64,000 bases of DNA from positions 124,001-188,000 of the forward strand of contig CBDEGP010000001.1 in NCBI GenBank assembly GCA_965237875.1, given 5' to 3'. The notes beneath the pieces are model-generated. The model was not told the origin of the DNA. It ran no database searches and saw only the letters and a list, made by a program, of their open reading frames with translations. Position numbers and translations under genes: made by a program. This stretch comes from DAOUJI01 sp965237875 (GTDB taxonomy: Bacteria; Chloroflexota; Dehalococcoidia; Lucifugimonadales; JAGWBF01). Positions 50,689-60,032 of the stretch are shown in pieces (the first letter of the stretch is position 1; each line of letters begins with the position of its first letter).

Positions 50689-52275
50689 TTAGCCCGCTAT
50701 AGGCTCCCCATACTCCTCGCGGAGCACCCGTTTCAACACCTTGCCCAGGGGGTTGCGGGGCAGCTCGTCGACGAACACCACAGACTCCGGGCGCTTGAAG
50801 CTGGCCAGGTGTTCGTGGCAGTGTTCGATAAGCTCGGCCGGCGACGCTGTCCGGTCACGCTTGAGGACGATTACCGCCCGGACTCGCTCCCCCCAGTCCA
50901 GGTCGGGGACGCCTATTATGGCAGCGTCGTCCACGGAGGAGTGGGAACGCAGGACGCCTTCCACCTCCTCTGGGGAAACCATCTCACCGCCCCGTTTTAT
51001 GAAGTCCTTGGCCCTGCCGGACAGGAAAATGTAGCCGTCGTCGTCCTGGTAGCCCAGGTCGCCGGTGTAGACCCACCCGCCGCGGATGGCGTTTTCGGTG
51101 GCGTCTTCCTGGTTCCAGTAGCCCTTCATCATCCGCGAGCCGGCGGCGACTATCTCGCCGACTTCACCGGTGTCCACGTCCTCCCCGTCCTCGTTGACTA
51201 TGCGCACCTCCACGTCGTCCAGGGGCTTTCCGATGGAGGTCAGCCGCTTCAGCTTCTTCTCCATTTCCTCGGGAGTCCCGTCCAGGACGTGGTCGTCCGG
51301 CGGGAGCATAGTGATGGTGGATGCGGTCTCCGTCTGGCCGAAAGCGTTGATGAAACGGGCGTTGGGGAACTCTGTGATGGCGCGCGTGATGACCTCCAGG
51401 GGCATGGGCGCCGCCCCGTACGTAATGACGCTCAGGCTGGAAAGGTCGTATTCGGGGAACCGGGGGTGGTCCATGAGCCGCTTGATCATCGTGGGTACCA
51501 GCATGGCCCGGTTGGCCCGCTCCTTTTGGACGAGTTCCATCCACTCGACGGGTTCGAATTGGCGCATGACCGCCAGGGACCTGCCGCCGTAGACTGCCGC
51601 CATCATCGCCTGGATGCCGGCGATGTGGTAGAGGGGCACCGAAAGGAGGTTTTTCTCCTCTTCCTCGTCGGGGTCCGGGGGAGTGACGTTGGCAAGCAGG
51701 TAGGAAGTGAAGCTTTGCTGGGTCAGCATCACCGCTTTGGGGTGGCCCGTCGTGCCTGCCGTGAACATCAGGATGGTGGTGTCCTCGTCGTCCGACTCGG
51801 GAAAGTGAAGCTGGTCCGGGGGCGCCGACGCCAGCAGGTCCTCGTAAGAAAGCCAGCGGCCCTCGGTGTCTCCGCCGACGGGAGCTTGGCCGTCGAAAGC
51901 TATCAGGGTGGAGGGCAGAACTCCCGGGTTAATGGAGTCGACCAGGTCCAGGTATCGGCCCCCCACGAGAAACGCCGCGGGATCGCTGTCGCTCAGCATA
52001 TAAGCGACCTCCTCGGCCCTGGCCCTGAAGTGGAAGGGCACGTAAATGGCGTCCAGGGACGCGGCGGCGAAATAAGCCTCGATCACCTGGTTGGTGTTCA
52101 CCTGCATGGACGCCACCCGGTCGCCGGGTCTCACACCCAGGTCAGACAGGGCGTTGGCCAACCTGGCGACCCGCTCTTGCAGGTCTTCGTAAGTGTAACG
52201 TTGTCCCTCGAAGACGACGGCCGTGCGGTCCGGCACGATTGCGTTGGCGATAGCGAGAAACTCCGTGGTGTTCAT
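50689..52275 (-). CDS. AMP-dependent acyl-CoA synthetase
   Basis: 528 residues, ANL superfamily. FTAGTTGHPKAVM (171-183), the A5 motif INAFGQTETASTITMLPP, YTGDLGYQDDDGYIFLSGRA and the C-terminal lysine in NPLGKVLKRVLREEYGE are all present. GGAGG lies 7 nt before ATG. It heads a minus-strand group after two enoyl-CoA hydratases, so a short fatty- or aromatic-acid degradation route is plausible. Confidence 0.92.
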   Translation of the reverse strand: MNTTEFLAIANAIVPDRTAVVFEGQRYTYEDLQERVARLANALSDLGVRPGDRVASMQVNTNQVIEAYFAAASLDAIYVPFHFRARAEEVAYMLSDSDPAAFLVGGRYLDLVDSINPGVLPSTLIAFDGQAPVGGDTEGRWLSYEDLLASAPPDQLHFPESDDEDTTILMFTAGTTGHPKAVMLTQQSFTSYLLANVTPPDPDEEEEKNLLSVPLYHIAGIQAMMAAVYGGRSLAVMRQFEPVEWMELVQKERANRAMLVPTMIKRLMDHPRFPEYDLSSLSVITYGAAPMPLEVITRAITEFPNARFINAFGQTETASTITMLPPDDHVLDGTPEEMEKKLKRLTSIGKPLDDVEVRIVNEDGEDVDTGEVGEIVAAGSRMMKGYWNQEDATENAIRGGWVYTGDLGYQDDDGYIFLSGRAKDFIKRGGEMVSPEEVEGVLRSHSSVDDAAIIGVPDLDWGERVRAVIVLKRDRTASPAELIEHCHEHLASFKRPESVVFVDELPRNPLGKVLKRVLREEYGEPIAG

Positions 52276-52336
52276 TCAACATCCTCCAGGCATTGGCGGG
52301 CCGCCGCAATATTGCCGGCGGCGACTCAGTATTCTA

Positions 52337-53068
52337 TCAGAGGGAGCCAGTCTCTCCCAACGTCTTGAGCGCCAGCCGGGTTTCCAGTTCCAACGCTCTT
52401 TGCAGGGGCAGGTCCATCCCGCGGCGGACTCCGTGCTTGATTGCCGCTGCGATGGAAAGCTCCAAGGACTCCAGCCCATGCGCCGTCCGTTGGACCATGT
52501 CTTCAAGCTCACCGGCCGGCGCCACGCGGGTGATGAGTCCGAAGCTTTGAGCTTCATGGGCGGTGATCCTCCTGCGTGTAAGAAGCAGGTCCAGGGCGAC
52601 TCCGGGCCCAACGGCTCTGGGCAGGGTCGCGACGCCTCCGGCGGCGGGAATCAGGCCCAGAGAGGCTTCGGGAAGCCCGAAGACAGCGTCTTCCGCCGCT
52701 ATGCGAATGTCGCATAGAAGGGCCATTTCCACTCCTGAGCCCAGGCAATAGCCGTGTATGGCGGCCACCATCGGTTTGGGCACACTGAGAAATAGGCCCC
52801 ATACGTCCCTCCGCCACCGCACTTGACGGGCGATGGCCTGAGAAGGGGCGGTCCCGAACTCCGACAGGTCGGCGCCGGCGCAGAAGGCCGGACCTTCTCC
52901 CGATAGGACAACCGCCCGCACGTCCGGGTCGTCCTTGACGGCTGAGAGGGCTTGATAGAGGTCGTCACGCATTGTGGTGTTGTACGCGTTGAGCCGATGG
53001 GGCCTGTTCAAGGAGATGCGTCCGACGCCCCCGATCTTGCTGTAGAGAAGTGTCTCGAAAGAAATCAT
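52337..53068 (-). CDS. Enoyl-CoA hydratase/isomerase family protein
   Basis: 243 residues of the crotonase fold. GPAFCAGADLSEF (about 58-70) and IHGYCLGSGVEMALLCDIRI (about 104-123) form the oxyanion hole; E at LPEASLGLIPAAGG is one of the catalytic positions. Lies 61 bp upstream of the acyl-CoA synthetase on the same strand. Confidence 0.92.
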   Translation of the reverse strand: MISFETLLYSKIGGVGRISLNRPHRLNAYNTTMRDDLYQALSAVKDDPDVRAVVLSGEGPAFCAGADLSEFGTAPSQAIARQVRWRRDVWGLFLSVPKPMVAAIHGYCLGSGVEMALLCDIRIAAEDAVFGLPEASLGLIPAAGGVATLPRAVGPGVALDLLLTRRRITAHEAQSFGLITRVAPAGELEDMVQRTAHGLESLELSIAAAIKHGVRRGMDLPLQRALELETRLALKTLGETGSL

Positions 53069-53123
53069 GGCATCAAACTAGCGCCTGGTCCGCGTTGCTG
53101 CCGTTCCCGACTTCGGTCAGGAA

Positions 53124-53978
53124 TCATTCACCCCGGAACTCGGGGTCTCGTTTTTCGAAGAAGGACCTCAGCCCCTCAGCGCGGTCCCGAGTGCTCTGAA
53201 GGATGACGCTAAGGTCGGCCTCCAGTCCGAGGCCTTGAGTTAAGGCCATGTCCATTCCCGATAAGACCGCCTCCTTGATGTACCTGGATGCAATGGGAGC
53301 CGCCGAGGCGATAAGACCGGCCAGAGCCAGCGAGTCTTCCAGGGCGCGGTCAGGGCGGCTGACCCGGTTGACCAGCCCCGCAGCAGCAGCTTCCGGGGCG
53401 TCTACCAGCCGAGAAGTCAGCAGCATGTCCAAGGCCAACGTCGGGCCCGCGAGCCGGGTCAGGCGTTGGGTGCCTCCGTCCCAGGGCATCCTTCCTGCCG
53501 ATGCGTCTGTGAAGCCCATGCGGGCGCCCGCGTCGGCGACTCTCAGGTCGCAGGCCAGGGCCAACTCCAAGCCGTGGTCGGTGGCGTCGCCGTTCAGGGC
53601 CGCTATTACCGGGACCTCCAGCCCCGCTATGGATGAAGCCGCCTGATGGAGCTCCAACCACTGATCGAGAGTCATCCCGTTTCTCCGAGCGCCGGAGGCG
53701 GTGAGCTTCTCTCTGCCGCATGAAAAGTTGGCTCCCAGCCCGGTGAGCGCCACCGCTCTGAGCCCGTCCGCTTCCTCAGTGAGGAGCCGGCAGACCTCTC
53801 GGATGTCGTAGGCCATGTCGAGGTTGACCCGGTTGCGTGACCGCGGCCTGTTGAGGGTCACTGTTGCGACCGTCCGGTGCAGTGTTAACCGGAGTGTTTT
53901 CAGCCGGATAGTTCTTGGACTGGAGTCTGTCGTTGCGATGCGAGCCTCGTGGGCGTGGAGACGGGTTACTATTGACAA
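53124..53978 (-). CDS. Enoyl-CoA hydratase/isomerase family protein
   Basis: Up to 284 residues. Crotonase signatures are present but looser: GANFSCGREKL (about 82-92) and ALNGDATDHGLELALACDLR (about 127-146). The TTG start at 53976-53978 has no ribosome site and overlaps the -35 box of the divergent groES promoter, so the true start is probably further in, before LRLTLHRTVATVTLNRP at about residue 29. The oxyanion-hole HGxxxGGG is altered (NGDATDHGLE), so activity may differ from hydration. Confidence 0.82.
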   Translation of the reverse strand: MSIVTRLHAHEARIATTDSSPRTIRLKTLRLTLHRTVATVTLNRPRSRNRVNLDMAYDIREVCRLLTEEADGLRAVALTGLGANFSCGREKLTASGARRNGMTLDQWLELHQAASSIAGLEVPVIAALNGDATDHGLELALACDLRVADAGARMGFTDASAGRMPWDGGTQRLTRLAGPTLALDMLLTSRLVDAPEAAAAGLVNRVSRPDRALEDSLALAGLIASAAPIASRYIKEAVLSGMDMALTQGLGLEADLSVILQSTRDRAEGLRSFFEKRDPEFRGE

Positions 53979-54000
53979 GGATATGGTTCTCGGCTAGGAT
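53972..54000 (+). promoter_or_regulatory. groES-groEL promoter
   Basis: TTGACA (53972-53977), 17-nt spacer, TAGGAT (53995-54000), just upstream of the CIRCE element. Confidence 0.65.
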
Positions 54001-54011
54001 TAGCAACTGGA

Positions 54012-54038
54012 TTGGCACTCAGCAGAGCCGAGTGCCAA
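54012..54038. promoter_or_regulatory. CIRCE element (HrcA operator)
   Basis: TTGGCACTC-N9-GAGTGCCAA, a perfect inverted repeat with the canonical 9-nt spacing; the consensus is TTAGCACTC-N9-GAGTGCTAA. It overlaps the start of transcription of groES-groEL and marks heat-shock repression by HrcA. Confidence 0.93.
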
Positions 54039-54072
54039 ATTTATTGCCGACATTTGCATTAAGGAGGAAGCT

Positions 54073-54366
54073 GTGGTTGATTTTGCTCCCCTTGGAGACA
54101 GGGTAGTGGTAAAGCCGCTGGAGCAAGAAGAGAAGACGAGTTCAGGCATATATCTGCCTGACACTGCTAAGGAAAGGCCTCAGACCGGGGAAGTGGTGGC
54201 AGCCGGTCCCGGTCGCTCCACCGATGACGGGAAGGGCCGAATTCCCATGGAGCTTTCGATTGGAGACAAGGTGGTCTACTCCAAGTACGCCGGCACCGAG
54301 TACAAGGATGGGGAGGAAGATTACCTGATCCTGAGAGAGAGCGACATACTGGCTAAGATCAACTAG
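54073..54366 (+). CDS. groES: Co-chaperonin GroES
   Basis: 97 residues. PLGDRVVVKPLEQEEKTSSG starts the protein, the mobile loop is at EEKTSSGIYLPDTAKE, and the end DYLILRESDILAKIN is typical. GTG start with a perfect AAGGAGG site 6 nt upstream. Forms the lid of GroEL; under CIRCE control. Confidence 0.97.
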   Translation: MVDFAPLGDRVVVKPLEQEEKTSSGIYLPDTAKERPQTGEVVAAGPGRSTDDGKGRIPMELSIGDKVVYSKYAGTEYKDGEEDYLILRESDILAKIN

Positions 54367-54427
54367 AGGGCGCACCGCTTAAGAAAGACTGAGACCACAA
54401 CAAAGAGAGAAGAGAAAGGAAGGAGCC

Positions 54428-56044
54428 ATGCCTGGCAAACAGCTTACCTACGCAGAGGATGCACGCAAGAGCCTTAAGACTGGGATAGACGTATTGGCGA
54501 ACACGGTGAAAATCACCCTGGGGCCCAAGGGACGGAATGTGATACTGGACAAGAAATTCGGCCCGCCCCAGGTGTGCAGCGACGGTGTGACCATAGCCAA
54601 GGAGATCGAGCTGGCCGAGCCCTTCGAAAACATGGGCGCCCAGCTTCTGAAGGAGACGGCAAGCAAGACAAACGACGCGGCGGGGGACGGGACCACCACG
54701 TCAGTAGTGCTGGCCCAAGCTCTGATAAGCGATGGATTCCGGAACGTGGCGGCGGGAGCCGACCCCATGGCGCTGAAGCGCGGCATAGACAACGCCGTGG
54801 GCGCAGTGGTGGGGGAGTTGAAGAGCATGGCCACCTCTGTGGAGAGCCGGGACCAGATAGCCCAGGTGGCGGCGCTTTCGGCTCACGAAGACGCCATAGG
54901 CCAGACCATAGCCGACGCCATGGAGAAGGTGGGTAAGGACGGAGTCATCACGGTGGAAGAGTCCAAGAGCATGGTGGACGAGACGGAGTACGTGGAGGGC
55001 ATGCAGTTCGATCGTGGATACATCTCCCCCTACTTCATCACCAACCCCGACCGGATGGAGTCGGCTCTTGAGGAGCCCTACATCATCATCACCGACAAGA
55101 AGGTTTCTGCGGTCTCGGACATTGTGCCGGTGCTGGAGAAGCTTTTGCAGATAGGGAAAAAAGAGGTTGTCCTGATTGCCGAAGATGTAGAGGGAGAAGC
55201 GCTGGCCACGCTGGTGGTCAACAAGCTGCGCGGCACCCTCAACTGCGTGGCTGTGAAGGCGCCGGGCTTCGGCGACAGGCGGAAGCACATGCTTGAGGAC
55301 ATAGCCATCCTGACCGGCGGCACCGTGATCAGCGAAGAAGCGGGCCGTAAGCTGGACGCCACCACGGTGGAGGACATGGGTCAGGCCCGCCGCATCTCCT
55401 CCAACAAGGATGAGACCACCATTGTGGAAGGCAAAGGCCCCGAAGGCGGAATCAAGGGAAGGATCGACCAGATCAAGGTGCAGATTGAAGAGACCACCTC
55501 CGAGTACGACAGGGAGAAGCTCCAGGAACGGATGGCCAAGCTGTCGGGCGGCGTTGCGGTCATCAAGGTGGGAGCGGCAACCGAGGTGGAGCTCAAAGAG
55601 CGGAAGGCCCGAGTGGAGGACGCGCTCTCAGCCACCAGAGCCGCAGTGGAAGAAGGCATTGTCGCCGGAGGCGGAGTGGCGTTGGTCCGTGCCCAGAGGG
55701 TGCTGGAGGGCCTGAACCTGCCGGGGGACGAAGCCATTGGCGCCGACATAGTCGGAAGGGCCATGGAGGTGCCTCTGAGGCTCATCGTTCAGAACGCCGG
55801 GAGCGAGGGCGCCGTGGTGCTGAACACTGTGAGACAGCATGCCGACGACTACGGCTATGACGCCGACATTGGAGAGTATGCCCAGATGCTCCAGCAGGGC
55901 ATTGTGGACCCTGTTAAGGTGACCCGGTCTGCGCTCCAGAACGCAGCATCCGTGGCCTCCATGGTGTTGACCACAGAGTCCATGATCACAGATATCCCTG
56001 ACGACCCGAAGGCCGGCCCTGCCATGCCTCCGATGGAGTACTAG
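54428..56044 (+). CDS. groEL: Chaperonin GroEL
   Basis: 538 residues. The ATP site DAAGDGTTTSVVLAQAL (about 80-96) and the equatorial and apical segments are intact. The C-terminus ends PAMPPMEY rather than the Gly-Gly-Met tail of E. coli. AAGGAGC precedes ATG. 61 bp after groES; a strong terminator follows. Confidence 0.97.
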   Translation: MPGKQLTYAEDARKSLKTGIDVLANTVKITLGPKGRNVILDKKFGPPQVCSDGVTIAKEIELAEPFENMGAQLLKETASKTNDAAGDGTTTSVVLAQALISDGFRNVAAGADPMALKRGIDNAVGAVVGELKSMATSVESRDQIAQVAALSAHEDAIGQTIADAMEKVGKDGVITVEESKSMVDETEYVEGMQFDRGYISPYFITNPDRMESALEEPYIIITDKKVSAVSDIVPVLEKLLQIGKKEVVLIAEDVEGEALATLVVNKLRGTLNCVAVKAPGFGDRRKHMLEDIAILTGGTVISEEAGRKLDATTVEDMGQARRISSNKDETTIVEGKGPEGGIKGRIDQIKVQIEETTSEYDREKLQERMAKLSGGVAVIKVGAATEVELKERKARVEDALSATRAAVEEGIVAGGGVALVRAQRVLEGLNLPGDEAIGADIVGRAMEVPLRLIVQNAGSEGAVVLNTVRQHADDYGYDADIGEYAQMLQQGIVDPVKVTRSALQNAASVASMVLTTESMITDIPDDPKAGPAMPPMEY

Positions 56045-56072
56045 ACCGGCCCGGCAAACCCTGAGAACCCCA

Positions 56073-56105
56073 AAGAGGCCCCGGAGCAAAACTCCGGGGC
56101 CTCTT
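56073..56105 (+). terminator. Terminator of groES-groEL
   Basis: 14-bp perfect stem (56073-56086 with 56092-56105) and a CAAAA loop, 28 nt after the groEL stop, followed by CTTGT. Confidence 0.85.
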
Positions 56106-56144
56106 CTTGTCGCCGTCGGGAATGGATCGGGATAAGGCGGCCCC

Positions 56145-56175
56145 TTGACCTTCCGGCGGACGCCGTTGGTAGAAT
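56145..56175 (+). promoter_or_regulatory. Putative sbcC promoter
   Basis: TTGACC (56145-56150), 19-nt spacer, TAGAAT (56170-56175); transcription would begin near 56182, favouring the GTG at 56212 as start. Confidence 0.4.
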
Positions 56176-56211
56176 GTGTTCCAGCAAGAAGCGGTGGGCG
56201 GAGCGGCGAAT

Positions 56212-58800
56212 GTGGTCCCCCTCAAATTAAGGCTGCGTAACTTTCTCTGTTACGGTGAAGACTTGCCCCCCCTCGACCTGGAAGGGGTCCATCTGGCGTG
56301 CCTCTGCGGTCAAAACGGCCACGGCAAGTCAGCCCTGCTGGATGCGATGACCTGGGCCCTGTGGGGTAAGGCGCGGGCCAAGTCACAGGACGAGTTGGTC
56401 CGGTTCGGGCAGACGGAGATGATGGCGGAGTTGGACTTCATGGCCAGGGAGAACACCTACAGGGCCAGCCGGAGGCACGTCAACCCCGGAAGGGCAGGGA
56501 GGAGCGGCGCCACGGAGCTCCAGCTTCTGGTCCAGTCCGACGGCTCCTTCCAACCCATCACCGGCAACGCCGTTCGCGAGACCCAGGCAAAGATCGATCA
56601 GATCGTGGGCATGGACTACGATACGTTCATCAACAGCGCCTTCCTGCTCCAGGGCAGGGCGGACGAGTTCACCAACAAGCCGCCCGGCCAACGAAAGGAG
56701 GTCCTGGCGAAGATAATCGGCCTGGAGCGGTACGACCGTCTTGAGGAGATGGCCAGGGGTCGGTTCCAGGAAAAACGGGGCGAGTCAGAGGCTATGCAGC
56801 GGGACTTGGACCGCATGCGCCACGATGTTTCCCGGTCCGGAGCTCATGAACTGGACTTGGAGACGGTGGAACGGGAGCTTTCTCAGATTGGAGAAGGTCT
56901 GGAGTCCAAGCGCGAGGTCCGCGACGCCCTGAGGGTGCAGGTCCAAAACCTGGCCGCCCAAAAAGCTGAGATGGAAACCCTGACGGCCCGGGCCCCTGCC
57001 CTCAAGGACGAAATAGCCGGCCTCAAGTCCGACATCGAAGGCTTAGACGCCCGCATCGCCGGCTATGTTGCGGTCACCGGGCAGGCGGCGGAGATCGAGC
57101 AAGGCCACGCCGACCTCACCGAGGCGCTGTCCAAACGCATCAAGATGGATCTGCGCCGGGATGAACATGACAAACTCGCCGAAGAGCGGCAGTCGCTGAC
57201 CGCCATAATCGAAGCTTCCAAGGTCCGGCTGGAGACGCAGATTGCCCAACTGGAAGGTAGAGTGAGGGATGACCTGCAACCGAGAGCGGCGCTGGGCGAC
57301 GGCTTGACTCAACAACTGGAACGGACCAAGACCGAGTTGGACGAGTTGCGCGGCGACGAGGCGGCCCTCGTCAGGCAGCGAGACGTCCTTTCCAAGCTGA
57401 CGACCGAAATCGGCCGGCTGGAGGCCGCCGAGAAACAGCTGAAGTCCGAAGGGACCGAGTTGCGGAAGAAGCTCGACATGGTCCAGGACAGTTCCGGCGA
57501 CGCCGTTTGCCCGCTTTGCGGGACGCGGCTGGGAGAGGACGCTTGCGGAAATCTGGTCGAGAGCTATACCAGAGAAAGAGAAGCAAAGCTGAAGCTCTAC
57601 AAGAACAACGAAGAGGGCCTTAGAGAAACCAAAGACCGCAAGGCCAACGTGGAAGTCGAGTCCGTCAAGCTGGACGCTTCCCTCAGAGGACGCCGCAGTC
57701 AGGCCGAGCAGAACCTGACTCTATACCAGACCCGGCTGGAGGAAAGCGGCAAGGCGGCGGCGGAGCTTGAAAAGACCTCCGCCGAAATAGCCCTGCTGCG
57801 GCATGACCTGGAGAACGGCCGACACTCCGTGGAAGAGAACCTGCGGGCAACCGAGTTGGACCTGGCTATAGAGGCTTTGGGTTACCGGCCCCAGGACCGG
57901 CAAGAGTTAGAACTGCGCATACAGGAGTTGACGGTCTACGACCGGAGAAAAGCCCTCCTGGACGAGGCCCTTTTGCGCCTCCCGGAGGATACGGGGTCAT
58001 TGGCCCGCTCCCAGCGAATGATCGAGAACCGGGAAGGCGAGTTGAACCGGGCCGGAGAGAGGCTTCAGGAGCTTCAAGAGCAGATGGGAGACGTGGGCGC
58101 CCTTGAGGTACGGCTAAAGTCCGCGGAGGCGGAGGTCGGGGAACTGGAGAGCCGGCATCAAGGTCTCCTGCGCCGGCAGGGTGAGGTCCTGGGCGCCCTC
58201 GAGGCCCTCAAGGCAATGGAGCGGACCATGGATGCGAAAGCCCGCGAGCTGGTGCGGGTCAGAGAAGAGCAGGAAGCTTATGACGAGCTTCGCAGGGCCT
58301 TCGGCAAGGCGGGAGTCCAGGCATTGATCATCGAAACCATGCTCCCCCACGTCGAGGAGGAGGCCAACGTCCTGATAGGCCGCATGACCGACAACCGGAT
58401 GCACCTCAAGCTGGAAACCCAGAGGCTGCCCAGAAGCCGCGGCGGCGACCCCATCGAGACGCTGGAAATAGTCATCAGCGACGAGCTTGGGCCGAGGAGC
58501 TACGAGATGTTCAGCGGCGGGGAGGCTTTCAGGATCAACCTGGCTTTGAGGATTGCCCTGTCGAAAGTCCTGGCGAGCCGCAAAGGCGCCCCGCTGCCCA
58601 CACTCTTCATCGACGAGGGTTTCGGCACTCAGGATGCGGCGGGGAGAGAACGCATCGTGGACGTGATAAACGCCATCCAGGAAGACTTCCAACAGATCAT
58701 CGTCATAACCCACATGGATGAGCTGAAGGACCTCTTTCCCATTCGCATCGAGGTGGAGAAGGGCGAATCGGGTTCGACCTACTCCCTCGCCTATGCGTAA
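56212..58800 (+). CDS. sbcC: SbcC/Rad50-type exonuclease ATPase subunit
   Basis: 862 residues from GTG 56212, which gives the usual VPLKLRLRNFLCYGE opening. Walker A is GQNGHGKS (33-40), a zinc hook CPLC (C433, C436) sits in the centre of two long coiled coils, and the ABC signature FSGGEAFRINLAL and Walker B LFIDEGFGTQD lie near the C-terminus. SbcC works with the nuclease SbcD on DNA hairpins and double-strand ends. No sbcD is adjacent; the next genes are CoA-transferases on the other strand. Confidence 0.93.
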   Translation: MVPLKLRLRNFLCYGEDLPPLDLEGVHLACLCGQNGHGKSALLDAMTWALWGKARAKSQDELVRFGQTEMMAELDFMARENTYRASRRHVNPGRAGRSGATELQLLVQSDGSFQPITGNAVRETQAKIDQIVGMDYDTFINSAFLLQGRADEFTNKPPGQRKEVLAKIIGLERYDRLEEMARGRFQEKRGESEAMQRDLDRMRHDVSRSGAHELDLETVERELSQIGEGLESKREVRDALRVQVQNLAAQKAEMETLTARAPALKDEIAGLKSDIEGLDARIAGYVAVTGQAAEIEQGHADLTEALSKRIKMDLRRDEHDKLAEERQSLTAIIEASKVRLETQIAQLEGRVRDDLQPRAALGDGLTQQLERTKTELDELRGDEAALVRQRDVLSKLTTEIGRLEAAEKQLKSEGTELRKKLDMVQDSSGDAVCPLCGTRLGEDACGNLVESYTREREAKLKLYKNNEEGLRETKDRKANVEVESVKLDASLRGRRSQAEQNLTLYQTRLEESGKAAAELEKTSAEIALLRHDLENGRHSVEENLRATELDLAIEALGYRPQDRQELELRIQELTVYDRRKALLDEALLRLPEDTGSLARSQRMIENREGELNRAGERLQELQEQMGDVGALEVRLKSAEAEVGELESRHQGLLRRQGEVLGALEALKAMERTMDAKARELVRVREEQEAYDELRRAFGKAGVQALIIETMLPHVEEEANVLIGRMTDNRMHLKLETQRLPRSRGGDPIETLEIVISDELGPRSYEMFSGGEAFRINLALRIALSKVLASRKGAPLPTLFIDEGFGTQDAAGRERIVDVINAIQEDFQQIIVITHMDELKDLFPIRIEVEKGESGSTYSLAYA

Positions 58801-58803
58801 CGA

Positions 58804-59469
58804 CTAAAGCTCGATTTCCTTCAGGTCGGGGGCGAGGATTAGCTGCGGCTCTGTAAGCTCCTGCACCTCCTCGGCGGTCCACCCCGGGGCCGTTTCTTTC
58901 AGCTCCAGACCTGACTCGGTTACTTCGATTACAGCCAGGTCGGTCACTATGAGGCTGACACAGCCCAGGCCCGTGGGCGGGTAGGAACTCTTGCGGACAA
59001 TCTTGGCCGCGCCGTTTCGGTCGGTGTGTTCCATGGCGACGATGACCTTCTTTGCGCCCACGGCCAGGTCCATGGCCCCGCCGATGTTGCCTATGCCCCG
59101 CTCAGGCAGCATCCAGTTTGCCAGGTCGCCGGTCTCCGAGACCTGCAATGCGCCCAACACGGTGACGTCGATGTGTCCTCCGCGAATCATGGCGAAGGCC
59201 TCGGCGGAGCTGAAGAAGGACATGCCGGGCATGGGTTTCAAGAACTGCCCGCCGGCGTTGATAAGGTCGATGTCCTCTTCTCCCTCGTCGGCAAGGGGTC
59301 CGCAGTTGAGGACGCCGCTCTCGCTGTGGTAGTAGACGACCTGGCCTTCGGGGATGTAGTTGGAGACCAGGGTGGGTATGCCGATGCCCAGGTTGACGAA
59401 GGCGCCGTCAGGCAGCTCCTTGGCCACCCGCATGGCTATGACCTCCCGGTCCAGCCGCTCTTTATCCAT
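58804..59469 (-). CDS. CoA-transferase subunit B
   Basis: 221 residues from ATG 59467-59469, where GGAG lies 7 nt upstream; the open frame continues upstream without signal. LGIGIPTLVSNYIPEG and YYHSESGVLNCGP (catalytic Glu E50) and GAMDLAVGAKKVIVAMEHT define the B subunit of 3-oxoacid/acetate-type CoA-transferases. Its A partner should be the A-like half of the fused gene at 60029-61435, 560 bp upstream. Confidence 0.9.
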   Translation of the reverse strand: MDKERLDREVIAMRVAKELPDGAFVNLGIGIPTLVSNYIPEGQVVYYHSESGVLNCGPLADEGEEDIDLINAGGQFLKPMPGMSFFSSAEAFAMIRGGHIDVTVLGALQVSETGDLANWMLPERGIGNIGGAMDLAVGAKKVIVAMEHTDRNGAAKIVRKSSYPPTGLGCVSLIVTDLAVIEVTESGLELKETAPGWTAEEVQELTEPQLILAPDLKEIEL

Positions 59470-59759
59470 CACGACGCTCCTGATGCCAGGGGCGGATTGT
59501 ACGAGTTGAGACCCAGGTTGATAATGGACATGGCGAACGAGAGAAGTCAACCCATCAATAGGTGAGACACGGGCTGATGGACGGGTCTGGAAAAGGTTCC
59601 CTAGAATTTAACTTAGGGGTTGAACAGCGATGATATGGTTGATTTCCAAGCGCAGCCAAGGCAGGGCGGTCTCTCTGGACTGGGCCATTTGGAGGGCGGT
59701 GCGGGGGCGGCTGATGGGCCTGGCGCGGGGAGTCGACCCCAGGTGGGGCGTCAGAACGG

Positions 59760-60032
59760 TTGTTGTATCCAAAGCCACAGGTCAAGTCGTTAGGGCCGAA
59801 GGGGAGCGAAAGAAGGGAAGATCTTCAACTCGCGCCTCTGAAGGGTCCGGAAGAGCAAGGCTATACCTTTGAGTTCAGGGTGGCCTTTTGGCTGGTTGCG
59901 GCCTTCACCGTAGCGGCGTTCGTATTGTGGTTGGGGCTTCCCGCCGACCACCGGGCCCTGCCTGTGCTTGAACGCACGTGGCCCCCTCTGCTGACCGGGT
60001 TCGCCGGAATGGTGTTCGGGAAGCTGGCCTAG
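59760..60032 (+). CDS. Possible small membrane protein in the CoA-transferase gap
   Basis: A 90-residue frame with one or two hydrophobic segments (FEFRVAFWLVAAFTVAAFVL and TGFAGMVFGKLA), on the strand opposite the CoA-transferases, reaching 4 bp into the fusion gene's end. The TTG start has no ribosome site and is a guess. The 59470-59759 stretch before it contains another short frame (59630-59872) that looks like low-complexity Arg/Gly sequence and is not called. Confidence 0.35.
   Translation: MLYPKPQVKSLGPKGSERREDLQLAPLKGPEEQGYTFEFRVAFWLVAAFTVAAFVLWLGLPADHRALPVLERTWPPLLTGFAGMVFGKLA

Noticed and set aside
50809..52368. 519-residue plus-strand open frame
   Set aside because: Antisense shadow of the acyl-CoA synthetase, produced by high GC codon bias.
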